Below, one piece after another: positions 34,629 to 47,526 of a stretch of 64,000 nt of DNA. The stretch spans positions 63,726,370-63,790,369 of the forward strand of contig OZ007570.1 of the NCBI GenBank assembly GCA_963931925.1. Reading direction: 5' to 3'. The DNA comes from Onchidella celtica. Taxonomy: Eukaryota; Mollusca; Gastropoda; Systellommatophora; Onchidiidae. The notes under the pieces were generated by a model. It ran no database searches. It worked only from the letters and a program-made list of their open reading frames with translations, and was not told where the DNA came from. Position 1 is the stretch's first letter. Each line of letters begins with the position of its first letter. The position numbers and the translations under genes were made by a program.

Positions 34629-36675
34629 AAACTTAGTGTAAATTAAATTCAAGCCTTAGAATAATTGTTTTTAATGACACATGGAATTTCCAGAGAAGCC
34701 ACCAGAATCTAGTAAACAAGATAAATAGAGCGTGAGCGAAACAGAACTGACGTAACGAGAATTGCATTAAAGTGTGTTGGGAAAGGATTCCCATTAAGAC
34801 TGGAAGATTTGAGAGAGCTATCTGGGTTGTTTTCAATACTGTACACGATAAGAATGTTCCTGTTTATAGACTCAGTTAACACTTTGTATACTGAAACTAT
34901 CATATTCTCTGTATTTTACCTCACTCCCCACACATAAAACATAGCACGTCTATAGTTTGCACTCTATTGTTGCAGGAATGAACATTCTTAGGCTGTTCCA
35001 GGCTGTTTTGTCTCGGTGTACGTGTGGGATGCGGACTGTGGGGTTATTTAATCGCGACATTCCGCAGTGTCTGAGAACCGGAACAAGTTTAGTCTATCTC
35101 ACTAGTTCGAAGACATCAAAACTGTCTTATGTCATATTTGATGAAAAGAGACACCTGGCGCACCGAATGAAAACAGATCTGACCTAGTTTACCATCAGCC
35201 TTAATCTTCCGGGCCCCGCCCCCATTGCTGCTTGTGGGAAGATTCTGATTTTGTGAGAATTTTTTCATAGGGGCAAAATGAGGGATTTGTGGTGATCATT
35301 TTGGTTCATTTAGTGTATACTGGTAAGCAGAAATTATTGCTCCGTTAGTTCTTGTGGGAACTGCAACTGACTGATAAATATCTGTGTATCTCTGGTGGTA
35401 CACGGGGCCTAGCGGGTTAGACAAGGCAAACAGACTTCATAAGGAGAAGTTGAACATTTTTTGATGTTCTTTCAATCAAAATCTTCAGAGATGGCATTGA
35501 CTGTAACGTGTGAGGAAGAGGTCCAATATTGTACTGAATGGATTGAATTCTGAGAGGAAGATAACGGATTTTTGTTTTCAGATTTTTTCTCAGAACTGTT
35601 TTTGTAAACCGCAAAAATTCTATGTTGCATGCTGCAAATGAGATCAGTTAGGAAAGTATTTACTCTAAACCCGTTCATGCAAACTTCGCAGATTTCCCTT
35701 ACTACGCCTGCAACTCAGGTATCTGGACTATCGTCAGCATTTGCTCATATTTCATTTATGTTTCTTTACGCTTAAACAAGAATGCTAGAAGGTACCGAGA
35801 CAGGAAACAATATGAATGAAAGCCGCATTCTTTCCAAAGTCCCTGAACTAATCACTTGCCATCTTCAAAGCCACGATGTTGTTGTAAACGGTACACTCAA
35901 AATAGTTGGCAACTGTGGCAACTTTCTCTAGCGTTTCCTGTTTACCCCTTGTTCCCACTTCATAAACGAACACCAAGTAGAGAAACCGATCAAAAGAAAG
36001 CTGTATCACTCAGTTTCTTAGTGTCACTTAATGTGTTTCTTCTCTTTCATCGCTTTGACAAGTTCAGTATTATATTTCCATTTGCCCACGACTAACTGGA
36101 GCGAATTATTAGTCTTTGTAGTTATAGGGAAATAAAACGTTCGTGTAATTTAGGAAAATACTTGTGTACAATATCGCTTTTGAACCCAAAAAGACAGTTA
36201 ATAATCTCAACAGGATCTACAACAAGGGTTCCCAACCTTTTTCAAAAGTAAATTTACCATCCTCCCCCTATTTTTTTTTCAGTAAATTCATCTGGCACTC
36301 CTTCCATAGTAAAGCAACCGATAAAGGGGACATTTTAAAATATTGTTTCTAGCCATATTATTTTAAGTTCAGGGAACAATAACAAATTGATCATAAAAAC
36401 GCCCAGATATGTGATTGCATATAAATATTTATGAACAACTTATGAGTGTTGAAGATTATTATTCACGGACGATCACAGCCATTGGCTTCTGCACGTGAGA
36501 AACTAATGGTGATTAAAAAAACATTGTGCAAATCCGGCCTCAGCAAATTGACCACCTGGGTATGCGAAAATTATACTTACCTGAGGTTGCGAACATCTGG
36601 TCTAATGCTTTAGCTACATCGTGTGGACGTTTCCAAATTCCAATCAGTCATTTATGAGAGTAAGCACCAATGGTT
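34629..36675. other. Non-coding; hAT-like end near 36220
   Basis: No gene recognised. AAGGGTTCCCAACCTTTTTC (36227-36246) resembles the end of hAT-family elements, but no partner end was found. Confidence 0.4.
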
Positions 36676-36878
36676 TTAACCCTGTTACGGTCAGGAAAGA
36701 GTTAACACTGTTACTGTCAGGAAGGAGTTAGAGTGGTCTTCACCTTACAAAATTCAGTATTTGTCTTTCTGATTTAGGAACCCCAGGTATTTATCTCTAG
36801 AAAACTGATTTGAATCTGGTAGCCCAGCGATGAATAAAAGGGTCATTAAATTTTGTCCTGTGACAGTAGTAGGGTTAA
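36676..36878. mobile_element. TTAA-flanked MITE (piggyBac-like)
   Basis: TTAA stands at both borders (36676-36679 and 36875-36878). The 195-bp element starts CCCTGTTACGGTCAGG and ends CTGTGACAGTAGTAGGG, imperfect terminal inverted repeats. The left 26 bp are duplicated in tandem (36676-36701 and 36702-36727). A related copy lies at 7703-7898. No coding capacity. Confidence 0.72.
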
Positions 36879-37850
36879 TCTTTAATGGTGTTAACTGCCT
36901 GTATCTTTACTTCCTACATCGTCATAAGAGGAAAATGTTGCACTTTCTATCAGTTGCGCAGCAGTGAATTGTTTGATCTTGCTTTCTGAGTGCTTTCTTG
37001 AGTGAAGTCCGGCCATCAATGTTGAAAAAGGATGCATTTCGTGGACGAGATTTTCTCTTTGAGTTGTTGAGTTTTTTTTGGCTTGTAACCTTTTGACAGG
37101 ACCACCTCGGCGAATGTTACGAGTTTCCTGGAACTGCAGGGTCTTTGATCTCTGTAATGTACAACCATTTGTTTCTAAGGATATGAACCAAGACATTTTG
37201 TGCTCGGATTCACGGGTTATTTTGTAAGCAAGTCATTTACTCACATCAAAGACAGTCTGAGAACACATACAGAGCACAACACAGATACATTTATTTTGTC
37301 ACGTTTTTTTGGTGGCTGTTGGGTAATTCCATTGATGTGGGGAGGGGGGGGGTAGCAAATGTATTAAGAGCTACTCTTTAAAACGTTTGGAACTCTTTGA
37401 AAACGGCCCTTTGTTGAAAACCCATACGTGTGAGTATTGTTGAACCAAATTCCCGTTTTACATGGTTGAGATCTTTTCGTTTCTCGGGGGCCTCAGCATA
37501 ATGCATTTTACATCTTGGGGCTGTAATTGATATAGGAGGCAAGAAGTTAAAATGTGACCCAAAGAACTTAACTGTATTATCTTCTTAAAAATGCCGCGAC
37601 AGAAACAAATTACGAGTAAAATATACAATGCATTCTGAAATAGTAATGAAATAGTCATAATGTGCTAGATTTTGGCAACTAAGGACCTAGACCTCTTTTA
37701 GGTAGAGAGAAAAAAAGGAAAGATTGGTGGCGGGGGGGGGGGTGGGGCGGAAAATATTAGAAAATGACAATAAAATGTATCAGCTAGTACGAATGGCTAC
37801 GGTACTTTGCGAAATGCAGAAAGGAGTAATGTACTACGGAAGATGTCAAG
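36879..37850. other. Non-coding, nothing recognised
   Basis: No gene; a G run lies at 37732-37742. Confidence 0.5.
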
Positions 37851-38023
37851 GCGGGGGTCATCAACCCGCGACGTCAGTTCATTCGACCCGCCATGGTATT
37901 TGATTTTGTTTGACAAAACCAGGGATATCTAGAGCTACGGGATGGGCAATAATATGCTTATGCGGCCCGCGCTTGTAAGTCTGTCAGTTATCCGGCCCTC
38001 TGAAAAAAGTCTGGTGACCCCTG
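37851..38023. mobile_element. hAT-type MITE relic
   Basis: The left end GCGGGGGTCATCAACC and the right end, read in reverse (CAGGGGTCACCAGAC), are the CAGGGGTCA-type inverted termini common to hAT elements. The interior near the right end has AGAGGGCCGGAT and GCGCGGGCCGCAT on the minus strand, as in such elements. An 8-bp target duplication is not convincing (about 4 of 8 match), consistent with age. Confidence 0.65.
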
Positions 38024-40055
38024 ACATAAGGGGAAGAGAGAGAGGACCACATAACACATTGGCATCTCTGAAAAAATGAATGTCGTCGTGAAATGATGAC
38101 GTCTTGGGAAAAGGCTTTGTGAAGGTGCTGAGAATGGCTGGCCTTTTGAGTTGATTATTGCTTTTGTTCAGCATTGGCGGCCAGGCACAAACATGGCAGC
38201 GGATTTCAGAATAAAGGCCCTCTCTTTTTTTCATGATCCGTATTGTTTATAGATTTTACTTAAGCATTACGGACCGAAACCGCAGGTGCAGAAGTTCGTA
38301 TCGATACAGATGCGTATTTCCTGTCGGTATCGCAGGGTATGAGGTACATGGGGTTTCAGCTTTATGAGTCTTTTCACAATGTTATTGTTGCTGTTCTTTG
38401 TTGATGTTGTTGTTGTTGATGATGGTGGTGATCATTTCAAATTTAACTCTTTGTAGGCCTTGAAGTTTTCCATGTTTGCCTATACTGGAAGAAACCAGTG
38501 GGGGAAATGAAGGAAGACTAACTGCAGCAACATCTATTAATAGAAGTCAATTTTCTTTTTACCCGACACAAAATGGCCTAGCATTCTTGTGCACTAATAC
38601 ATCGATGACTGACACAAACGTGACCAGGGAGGAACCGATATATCAGTGATTGGCACACAAAGAGTTACTATGACAAAATAGCCAACACAGTTCGTAAAAT
38701 ATTATCAAATACATGTACAGGGACAGGGAAGTTACAAACTCTTCCCGAAGTCAAACCGGCTTAAGACTGAAGTGACTTTAAAAAGAGCCCAATGCTTTTA
38801 TAATATCTCGATAAAAGTTTTAAAAACAGAATTATGAAAACACCAACAATAAAGATAACATAAAATGACATCTCCACGGATAACATTTATCATGAAAGAC
38901 AGAAGATTCTCTTGCAAAAAAGATAAGAAAAAAACTGTCTGGTATCGAACAGCAATTTCTCTGAGAGTTTTCGTGTTTTTGATGCTATTGTTTTTTCAAC
39001 CACAGGAACGCAAATTCACTTTTTTTTGGAAGTTATCCATTTCCAAAATTTCTTTAAGAGTTTTCCTGTTCTCCTGATGTTGTTGTTTTTCAAACACTGG
39101 AAAGCAAAATAATTTGCATTTTTTGGTTGTTTTTCAAGCTCGCTTCATTTATTTTTAACCAAATGGCAGCAAGTTTCGTTCCCGGGAAAAAAAATTTTTT
39201 CAAGACCCACATACATTATTTAACTCTCTAATCCTCGTTTAACATGCAAAACACAGAATAAAGTTCAAATTGTTTTTTATCTTTGGTCTAGTTTCTAGTT
39301 TATCCACCAATAGATTTCCCGGACGAATGTGTATTATTTTTGCGCTTTATCCTTTGAAATCAAGTTTTGTAACTGACACCATTTTGGACCAAGGCAGTCT
39401 GTATTTGGATGCCAGGAGGTCAACCGACTAAATATCGAAATATTGGCGATGCTTCCCGGGAGTCATTAATTTTGCTTCAATAAACTGACCCGTCAACCCC
39501 ATGGCAACTTTTCGAAAGTACCCCCCCCCCCCCCCGACACACACAGCCTGTTTTTTCAGTATACCAAAATGACATACCGAGATACTCACAAATAGAAGGG
39601 GGTCGGTAGGCTATGAGGAAGAAACCTCTCGTCAGGTGAGAGCGTAAGCAACGAAGAATCCTCAGGGGAAGAACCTCCCTTTGTCAAGAGTTTCGGCCAT
39701 TTACCTTCCTGGCTGGGAGTCGGGGGGGGGGGGGGGGGGGGCTATCATATATAAAATCAGTAATGAGGAAGGCTGTCAGCTGCACCCCAAATATACATCA
39801 AATGTACCGGTAACGCTGTCGCCCATAGTCTTTTACTTTTTAATTAATATTTATTCTCGAGATTTTATGGAATGCCAGAAAGTCCACCCAATCCGACCCT
39901 CAGGGCATCTCACTCAAAGTTAATTATTAATCATGTAAATAAATATAATGACAGGTAGGTGTGATTTATGCATAATGGATAATTTGTTTTCTATTTCGTT
40001 GCTTGTGTTCTATGTCGTTTTTTGAGACTTGTTCTGTATTTAGCTCTATACTCCT
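38024..40055. other. Non-coding; imperfect tandem duplication and homopolymers
   Basis: An approximately 90-bp segment is imperfectly duplicated (about 38956-39030 and 39048-39125, sharing GAGAGTTTTCGTGTT/AAGAGTTTTCCTGTT and a following GGAA-GCAAA). Long C (39521-39535) and G (39722-39741) runs lie 186 bp apart. No gene. Confidence 0.5.
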
Positions 40056-40253
40056 TTAACTCTCTGACCCCAGTGTACCATAAGAAATAGGTCACCCGGA
40101 GCCAAAATGATCTATCTTTGAGACGTACTCTTCCTATTCTTTCCCCAATATAAGTTTTATACAACTGCAATATCTGACTATCCAAAGTCATTTCAGCATA
40201 TAGTTTCAGAAGTCTTGGAATTGGCAAGTTTCGTCTGAGCATCAGAGGGTTAA
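40056..40253. mobile_element. TTAA-flanked MITE, second family
   Basis: TTAA occurs at 40056-40059 and 40250-40253. The 190 bp between begin CTCTCTGA and end TCAGAGGG, short inverted termini differing at one position. The interior is unlike the 36676 element. piggyBac-like by target and end type only. Confidence 0.6.
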
Positions 40254-41584
40254 GTTAGATTGCTACATTGACCACACGAACATCAAGAAAATCACTCTCC
40301 CTTTGAAGATCGTCGCGCTGTCTCCCGCCACCTGATTCAAAAACGACTTTAAAAAAGTGTGTGTGTTTTTTTTCACAAAACAGGCCTCCTTCAAAATTGC
40401 ATCTCAGCTTCAGATTTTTTTTCTTTTGAATTATAATGTCAAGATAAGAAGTATGATCAAATCCAGAATCAGTGTATTCATCCTCCATGCAGGCGAAGTT
40501 TTGTTGAAAACTCTTGGGCAGTGGGAAGCCAACATGTAAGTACAGCTGATGAGCTTTTTTCATTTTCCATGACAGGAATCTGAATAGTTTTGTTCATTAA
40601 CATCAATGGGGCTTCACGGGACCAGAAATCCTGGTCATTTTTCTTTTCTCTTTCCCATTCTGTATAGATGAACTTAGTCTATATGCTGGTCACGCATAAA
40701 ACTTCCTGTGCATGATCTTGCCTTGCGTTGCCTCGGACTAGAAATTAATTCCATTTTTTTTCTAGGCCAGATTAATTTAATTGTCTCGCTAGACAGGGCT
40801 GGTTTTTCACCAATAGATGGACGTTTTTTGTTTTGTTTTTCTTTATCTGTTGTAAAAATCCTGTTGAAATTAATTGATTACAACATTGTTTACCATCAAT
40901 TACGGGCATGTGGACGCCATGTCGGGCAACATTCATTCTCATTTATGGAACAAAAAACACTTACCATTGGCTTCTTTCTTTTGTTTCTTTCTTTTCTCCG
41001 TATTTTATTTTTCAAGGCTAATGTGGTAAACTGCGCTATTCATTTTCATACATTTTTTGCTCTGTTTGGCTGCCTGAAATTGCTGCCACGGGTTTTTTTT
41101 CAAAGGACAAACCCTACGGCACAAAAATGTCAATTACCTTCACTTTTTTTCCTTTCTGGGACGCAATTTCTCTAATTCTCGCGCTCTGCGTGGTTACTCT
41201 AATGTTTCTACTCCACAGAGAAACATGCTTTTTTTATGCAGTGTAATATTTTTGTGTGGAAGTTGTTGCTTAATTTAAATAAACATGACAGGGTTCAGGT
41301 ATTTCCATATTGTTTTCATTCAGAGTCTAGTGCTGACCAACGGATAGCTGTGAATAAAAGCAAATAAGATTTTCACCGAGTTAAACTTTCCACATAGAAA
41401 CGTTGGGATTTTACTCATGGACATACTCTAGTTAAATTTCCTAGTTAGGAATGGGGCTAAAATAAAGACGGCCAGAAATCCCCGAAGTACATCAAGAATT
41501 ACAGATTAAAAAAAAAAGAAAACATCAGGAGTTGCGATGATGAACATATGAATGGAACGAGATGATGTGGTTGAGGACAATGGG
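40254..41584. other. Non-coding, T-rich
   Basis: A 155-codon frame (40708-41175) is T-rich and phenylalanine/leucine-laden with no domain; it is treated as chance. Confidence 0.5.
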
Positions 41585-41745
41585 CAGGATCGAGCACCTA
41601 GTCTTCTCGGATAAGAACGAAAAACTCAGAGGGCCCATGTGCACGTTGCGTACGTTAAAAATACCTTGGCAGTTAGAAATCGAAAAGAGCAGGCCGAACA
41701 GGTCGCTGCCGGAGAAATTTAGATAAAATTTATACCCACCATTTC
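41585..41745 (+). mobile_element. SINE body fragment, copy D
   Basis: Matches the conserved body of copies A-C (GATCGAGCACCTAG, TTCTCGGATAAGAACG, CTTGGCAGTTAGAAATCG, GAGCAGGCCGAACAGG). The tRNA head and the VNTR, GA tract and L2-like tail are missing. Confidence 0.82.
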
Positions 41746-42855
41746 CTCCCCTGCCCCCTCACCAAAAGAAAACCGCCGACTAGCGCTGCACTGTGGCGTC
41801 GACGTATCTGCTCCAGTTGTAACTGGGCTGCAATGACACTATGGCAAAATTTCCCAAGTGGAATTAAAGAAGTATACAAAATACAAAATGTCAAGCGTCG
41901 AATAGAACCGAACATTTTTTAATTATGTTTAATATCATCCGACTTAATCAACACTCAGAGATAACACTTCTAGAATCTCCTTGTTATGTTCAGAGGGCGG
42001 TTTTTCTTTCTTAACGACGTCTCATCATGTTTATGGTCAGGTTTTCTTACGCAACTATCCTTGTCTGATTTCACCTTTTTAATTTAGGTCCACTCGCAAA
42101 CAGAATAATAGCGTGAAAAGCGGAAGGCATTCGATGACAGTGCATTATGAAATGCCATTCTAAACGTCAGAAACACTGGACTGGAAACAGACTTGACCTT
42201 TGCACAAAGAAATAATAACACCTTTGTACACTGTGTCTGAAAGTTAGGAGCTTGAAATAACCGAAGGCCACATGTTTGCTTCCAAGAATCCGGCAAGTTC
42301 AGCGAGAATTTGAAAGAAACCAACCCTGCGTCTTGTATTCGCTATGATTGGGCCAAAAAAATAAGCTAAGAGAACTGGAAATAGACCAGGTTTTTACTTT
42401 TAGAACTTTTCATTCTTGTTTGACCTTCAACTGAAGGCGACGACAAGTCGTTTTGTTCATGAGATCATCTGAGCGCGCATTGGTATTAAAGTCTTTTGTG
42501 GCGTCTGACCTTTTTCAGAATGGTCATCGACGGATCAGATTTCTCCTTAATATTTTTGTCAGCAGTTTCCCAAATTTTCAAGTTCTCGAAATAGTGCTTC
42601 ATCTCCAGTCACGTACAGTGGCTGTTTGTTATTAAGGTGCGAACTCTGGAATTATTATTGACGGTGGATTGTTACGGTCGTTTCCAAACATTTCCCGAGC
42701 TGCTAACTTCCTTATGTAAATTTATTTCTTTTAACGTTGGTCTTGACAAGACTTTTCTTATACTTTGACAGCTGCCTACAACATTACGAAAACATGAACA
42801 TAAGCTCAAAAAAAAAATGTTTACCAAACAGTTGTAGTTCTAGGCTATTTAAGTT
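41746..42855. other. Non-coding, nothing recognised
   Basis: No gene or repeat recognised. Confidence 0.5.
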
Positions 42856-43160
42856 GGGTTTTCATGTATACGGAAAAAGGAAATGGCAGCGTAAATGTCA
42901 AAATTCCATGAATTAGTGAAAAGCAAGAGTGGCTCTATGCCGTTTCCGTACACGTGAAATCATTCTTTCTGGTTCGCCACTTGAAGGGGTTTTTTGGCGT
43001 TTCCGTTTCGTTTCCGTACGCATGAAAATGGAAAAGGCGGCGGAAATGTCAAAAACCCTTCAAGTACTTGATAGATCTTTGTTTTCTCCGGAGCCTCACT
43101 GCTTGGTGGATTTTTTTACTTTACCGTTGCCGTGCCCGTTTCGGTACACACGAAAACATA
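42856..43160. repeat. Clustered inverted/tandem repeat motif, unclassified
   Basis: A motif close to CGTTTCCGTACACGTGAAAA occurs inverted near 42862-42885 and direct near 42938, 43009 and 43135. The middle part folds: ACTTGAAGGGGTTTTTT (about 42979) pairs with AAAAACCCTTCAAGT (about 43052). It looks like one or more degraded foldback DNA transposons. Confidence 0.55.
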
Positions 43161-44114
43161 GCTTTATCCTGCGATAAAGTCTCAGAAAGCTGGTCCGACC
43201 CGAGAACCATAATTGGTCGGTCTGGACATTGGTCGGACATGTGGGCTATCCCCAGCACCATCCGTGCCCGAACGCCAAGAGCAATTTTGAGAAAATTAAG
43301 ATTGAGGATATTTGGCACTTTGCAAATGCCTAGATCTCATTTATTTTCTGATGGATGTCTCCATGCTTGTAACTACAGATTAGATATAAAACTTCTCAGA
43401 AAGGTGGGAAAACGCTCAATGTTGACGTAGACCGTGAAATCCGAATTTTTTTTTTTTAATGCGGGATAGCCCACCAGTCTTTAAAACTGACGACCAATAA
43501 ATTATCAAATCCTGATGTAGAGAGAAAATACTTAGTTCTGTTGACCGGTCAGAGGTTTTTGCTATGTAATATATCTCCAGCCAACAATAGCTATGAGATT
43601 CACACAGCCAAGACATATTATACGGTGACTTTAAATGTCAACAACATAGCCAGCTTTCAGACCAATGAGGATTACTGTTCAGCTCTCAGCTTAATGCTCA
43701 TATTATTTTGAAGTCAGACGGCGAGGGAGAAAATCTTTTTCTGATCAGATGACATGGGAAATTGTTTTTCTGGCGATTTGCACTGATTTACATCTGATCT
43801 GCCTGTTTTTGTCAGAGAAATGTCCTTGCGATCGGGGGGTCGACACGACCTTCACTTGTCTGGATCATACATCACAGGGTAGAGTTGTCGTATGTTGTTG
43901 AGTCAGCTTAAGAGCCTCATAATAAATACGATTTTTGACAGTCAGGTCAAATGAGTACAATGTTATTCGGTGCTTATCGAAAGAAGTATAATTGTTTTGA
44001 AGATCCCATGAACTGAAAGTTAGATGTCATCCCAGGCATCTCCTTAAGTATTTAATTGGGCTTAGATATACGTGGGACCCACTCGTCTATGGGATGGTGC
44101 CATTAGACATGTCG
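43161..44114. other. Non-coding, nothing recognised
   Basis: No gene recognised; short frames overlap on both strands. Confidence 0.5.
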
Positions 44115-44205
44115 ACCGATTGATTGAATGATTGTTTCATTGACTGATTGATTGATTGATTGATTGACCGACCAACCGATTCAGTGCTGCTCTGTGTTGG
44201 TATGG

Positions 44206-44260
<55 letters not shown>

Positions 44261-44275
44261 CAGAGACAGAGAGAA
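44115..44275. repeat. (TGAT)n and (GA)n microsatellites
   Basis: TTGA/TGAT tetranucleotides (about 44120-44165) are followed by a GA run (44210-44260). Confidence 0.9.
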
Positions 44276-44582
44276 CATAAAATATATTGTACTCAATGTT
44301 ATCTAAATTTTACGGGTGAGTTTTCTACCTGATGTAATTTCAACCTGATTGCCCCTGACTGTGTTTCTTTTTTCCAGCCCTCGGTAAGACTAACATTTTT
44401 GTCTTGTACACTCTCGGGTTATGCCCCTGGATAACACAGGTACAGGCTTTGGAACTACTGACGTTCAAACATAAGTCAGTCGTAAGCACAGTGGAACAGG
44501 TTAGGAGTGGGGGAGGGGGTGGGGTGGCAGTAATCTTAGCCATATAGATGTTAGTGTAGTTTTGAAAGTTTGAAAGAAAAAG

Positions 44583-45034
44583 TAAAGGGAGGGGGGGGTG
44601 AGAGAGAATGAGAGTGAGAGTCGGAGAGAGAGAGTAAATTAAAGAGAATAAGAGAGAGCGAGAAAGAGAAACATTTCTGTCTTGTACACTTGCAGGTTAT
44701 TATAACATAGATATTACTGTCGTTCTGAAACTTGGAATGAAAAGAAGAGAGGAAGAGAGTGAGAGAGATATAGATGGAAAATGAGAGAGAGAGAGAGAGA
44801 ATGAGAGATATATAGATAGAAAATGATAAGAGAGAGAGTGTATGTGTGTGTGACCGAGAAAGGGAGAGACAGTGAGGAAGAGAGTGTAAGTGAGAGAGTG
44901 AGAAAGAGAGGGAAATGAGAGAGAGGTGGCAGAGATAAGAAAGAGCGGTGATCGAGAGAGAGAGAGGGAAAGAGAGAGAGAGAGAGAGAGAGAGAAGAAG
45001 AGAGAGAGGGCGAGAGGAGGCGGGGGGGGGGGGG
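44583..45034. repeat. GA-rich array ending in a G run
   Basis: Interrupted GA dinucleotides over about 420 bp, with a TG patch near 44836 and 13 G at 45022-45034. Confidence 0.9.
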
Positions 45035-46035
45035 TAACTTAGTAGAAAGCATGTTATGAAAGAATCCCCTTTGAGTTTGTTACCAGCTCAAGATGATCTT
45101 GTGCGAGAACAAACAAGCCAAATTGATTGAAAATGCTTCAGTTGTTATTAAACATCCTAAGAATTAGTCCTGTCGTAAAAGTGTCTAATCAGTGAATCAA
45201 AAACAAGGCCAGAAAGAAAACTCAAATTTTTCAGCTCCCTGGGACCGATGACCGTATCCATAGCTCTTCCAGTCTTAAATTCCTCCGCCGTGCCTGAGTC
45301 AATAATATTTTAGCGCAGAGCGCATCAGGAAGAGAGCGAGAATGGTAAATCAACTGAAAATATTTTCACAACCTATTTTCTAAAATTGAAACAAAAATGC
45401 TTAAGAACTTGAGCTGTGGTATTTTTCCGCCTCACAACTTCCTTCTGTTTTTACAAAAATTAGAACACTGTTTATTCTGAGCTTTTCGTTTTCATTCACC
45501 TGTCCTCCATGATTATACACACATTATTCCTGCCTCACTCAACGCTGCGACAAAGTCTTATGTTATGTGTCTGGGTTGTTTTTTTTTATTGTTTTGTTCA
45601 CTTAACAAACCTTCGTGGTAAATTCTGATTTGCATGAACTCTGAGGGGTTCTCGTTCTTCTGTCAATGCCACTGAACCGGGAACTTTGTCAAGAGGACGC
45701 TTCAAATCTTGTTCATCCACCCGAAACATTGCAGTGCCCACCAAACCTAAGACAGCTGATGAGTTTGTCATGCGGGCTTAGTTTTTTTATTTAGAGTTTG
45801 TGAGGGCTTTCTACGTGAGGGCTTTCGAAAGCACCACTTATGGCCATGGCTGAATGAATCCTCCATTGCAAGACCAGACAACTGCAAGCAAAATATGATA
45901 CCAAGGAAAATTAGCCCAAACCAGCCTCGGGGGGGGGGGCACAGAAGGACAGGAGAACCAGCACTGGGAGCAAGACCAGACAGACAGAAGAGACGGCAAA
46001 CCATCAGGAAGGCCGTCAGATATGACGGAAATTAA
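45035..46035. other. Non-coding, nothing recognised
   Basis: No gene recognised; a G run lies at 45929-45939. Confidence 0.5.
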
Positions 46036-46390
46036 CCCAACGTGTAGACTTCATGCATATCCGAATAAGGCACTATGCCTGCTGATCCATGAAAGGATTA
46101 TTTTCTGACTTTGATCCGCAATGCGTCCTGTCCTTTCTGAGAGAGGCTAAGATCTTCGACTTGATTTAACAACTTTTGTGCTCGTTTACAAGACTTTTCC
46201 CAGATCTATACAAAACATTTTTAGAATTTTACCACTGTGTTTAAATTACATGATGTACTTAGCCCTATGCTAAACTTAACAGCTCTGAATATGAAACAAA
46301 AATAAAGAAAATGTACCAAATATACTGTAAGGGCGCAAAGTGGCCGTTATCGTCCGGCGCGCAGCAAAAACCAAACTGAAACTCAGACTC
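46036..46390 (+). pseudogene. I-like LINE, C-terminal relic, copy 2
   Basis: The sequence aligns with the reverse complement of 31490-31810 over the last ORF2 codons and the 3' UTR. The frame reads RVDFMHIRIRHYAC, a stop, then LFSDFDPQCVLSFLREAKIFDLI, the usual ending of this LINE group. The shared 3' UTR includes CTCGTTTACAAGACTTTTCC, CAGATCTATACAAAA and TAAAGAAAATGTACC, and ends in a GGCGCGCAGCAAAAACCAAA-type tail. The in-frame stop and the missing zinc cluster show it is dead. Confidence 0.77.
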
Positions 46391-47274
46391 AAACGACAAC
46401 AAGACAAGAACAAGAAAACCAAACAGGCACGGAGAGGTGTAAATGATCAGAGCAAAGAACCTCAAAAACGAAACATCTCTGCATCAAGTTAGTACAGTTT
46501 GCTTTACCATGTAGTTCAACTGAGCAGTAAATCTGGCAGGGCCATCTGGCGATAGCTTTGTCTGAAGCATAGTAAGAGTTCCGTCTGCCCTTAGTTATAA
46601 AATATCAACTCTCAGTTCAGTGTGGGAAGGGGGAAAAGTGGACGATACAAGATGAAAGGAAGGTTAAGTTGACATGGAAATCAAATTAAAAGTATTCTTG
46701 CATCACCTTCCTGATGGCGATGTCTTGAGGATTATCCTCACTGACTGACAGGTTCGAAAATAGACCAAGCCTCGGACCAAAACCCGTCTCGGACCATCAA
46801 AAATTCTTCCCTTTCATGTGCTGTCTGTTCCCATCATTACGCCAGAGATCACTTGGCCAGTAGCTTTCTAGCTCCGAAAGGGGCTGGGAAGTAGCGGATA
46901 TGACACAATTTCCTGTACGGTCGTGACATTTTTTGTATTGGCTTTCATCACTTTTAAACTCGGGAAGGAAATTCCACAAAGTGGCGTCTTCCCGTGCGCT
47001 GCATGTTTAGAGTGCTATATCCTACTTGATGAAGAAGGGATGTATTTTTGTCTCCCAGCATAAAAGTACTCTTTTCAGACAGGGTAGAATGCCTAGCTAA
47101 AAATAACTTTGCTCACAGTATTGGCGTGGCATGTGTTCACGTCCTTCATTATAATTATTGTCATGAACCTGTATCCATTGTTTGTTTCTTGAACAGCTAT
47201 TGTGACAGTCGGTAGGCTAGCGTAAAAGGCGGAGAGGTTAGTTAGCTTTATGGTAATATACAGACATAAAGGCA
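46391..47274. other. Non-coding, nothing recognised
   Basis: No gene recognised. Confidence 0.5.

Positions 47275-47526
<252 letters not shown>

Noticed and set aside
39991-40242. 83-codon minus-strand frame
   Set aside because: It mostly overlaps the TTAA MITE at 40056-40253 and has no known domain.
40708-41175. 155-codon open frame
   Set aside because: The sequence is T-rich and gives mostly Phe/Leu/Ser, with no domain and no coding signature.
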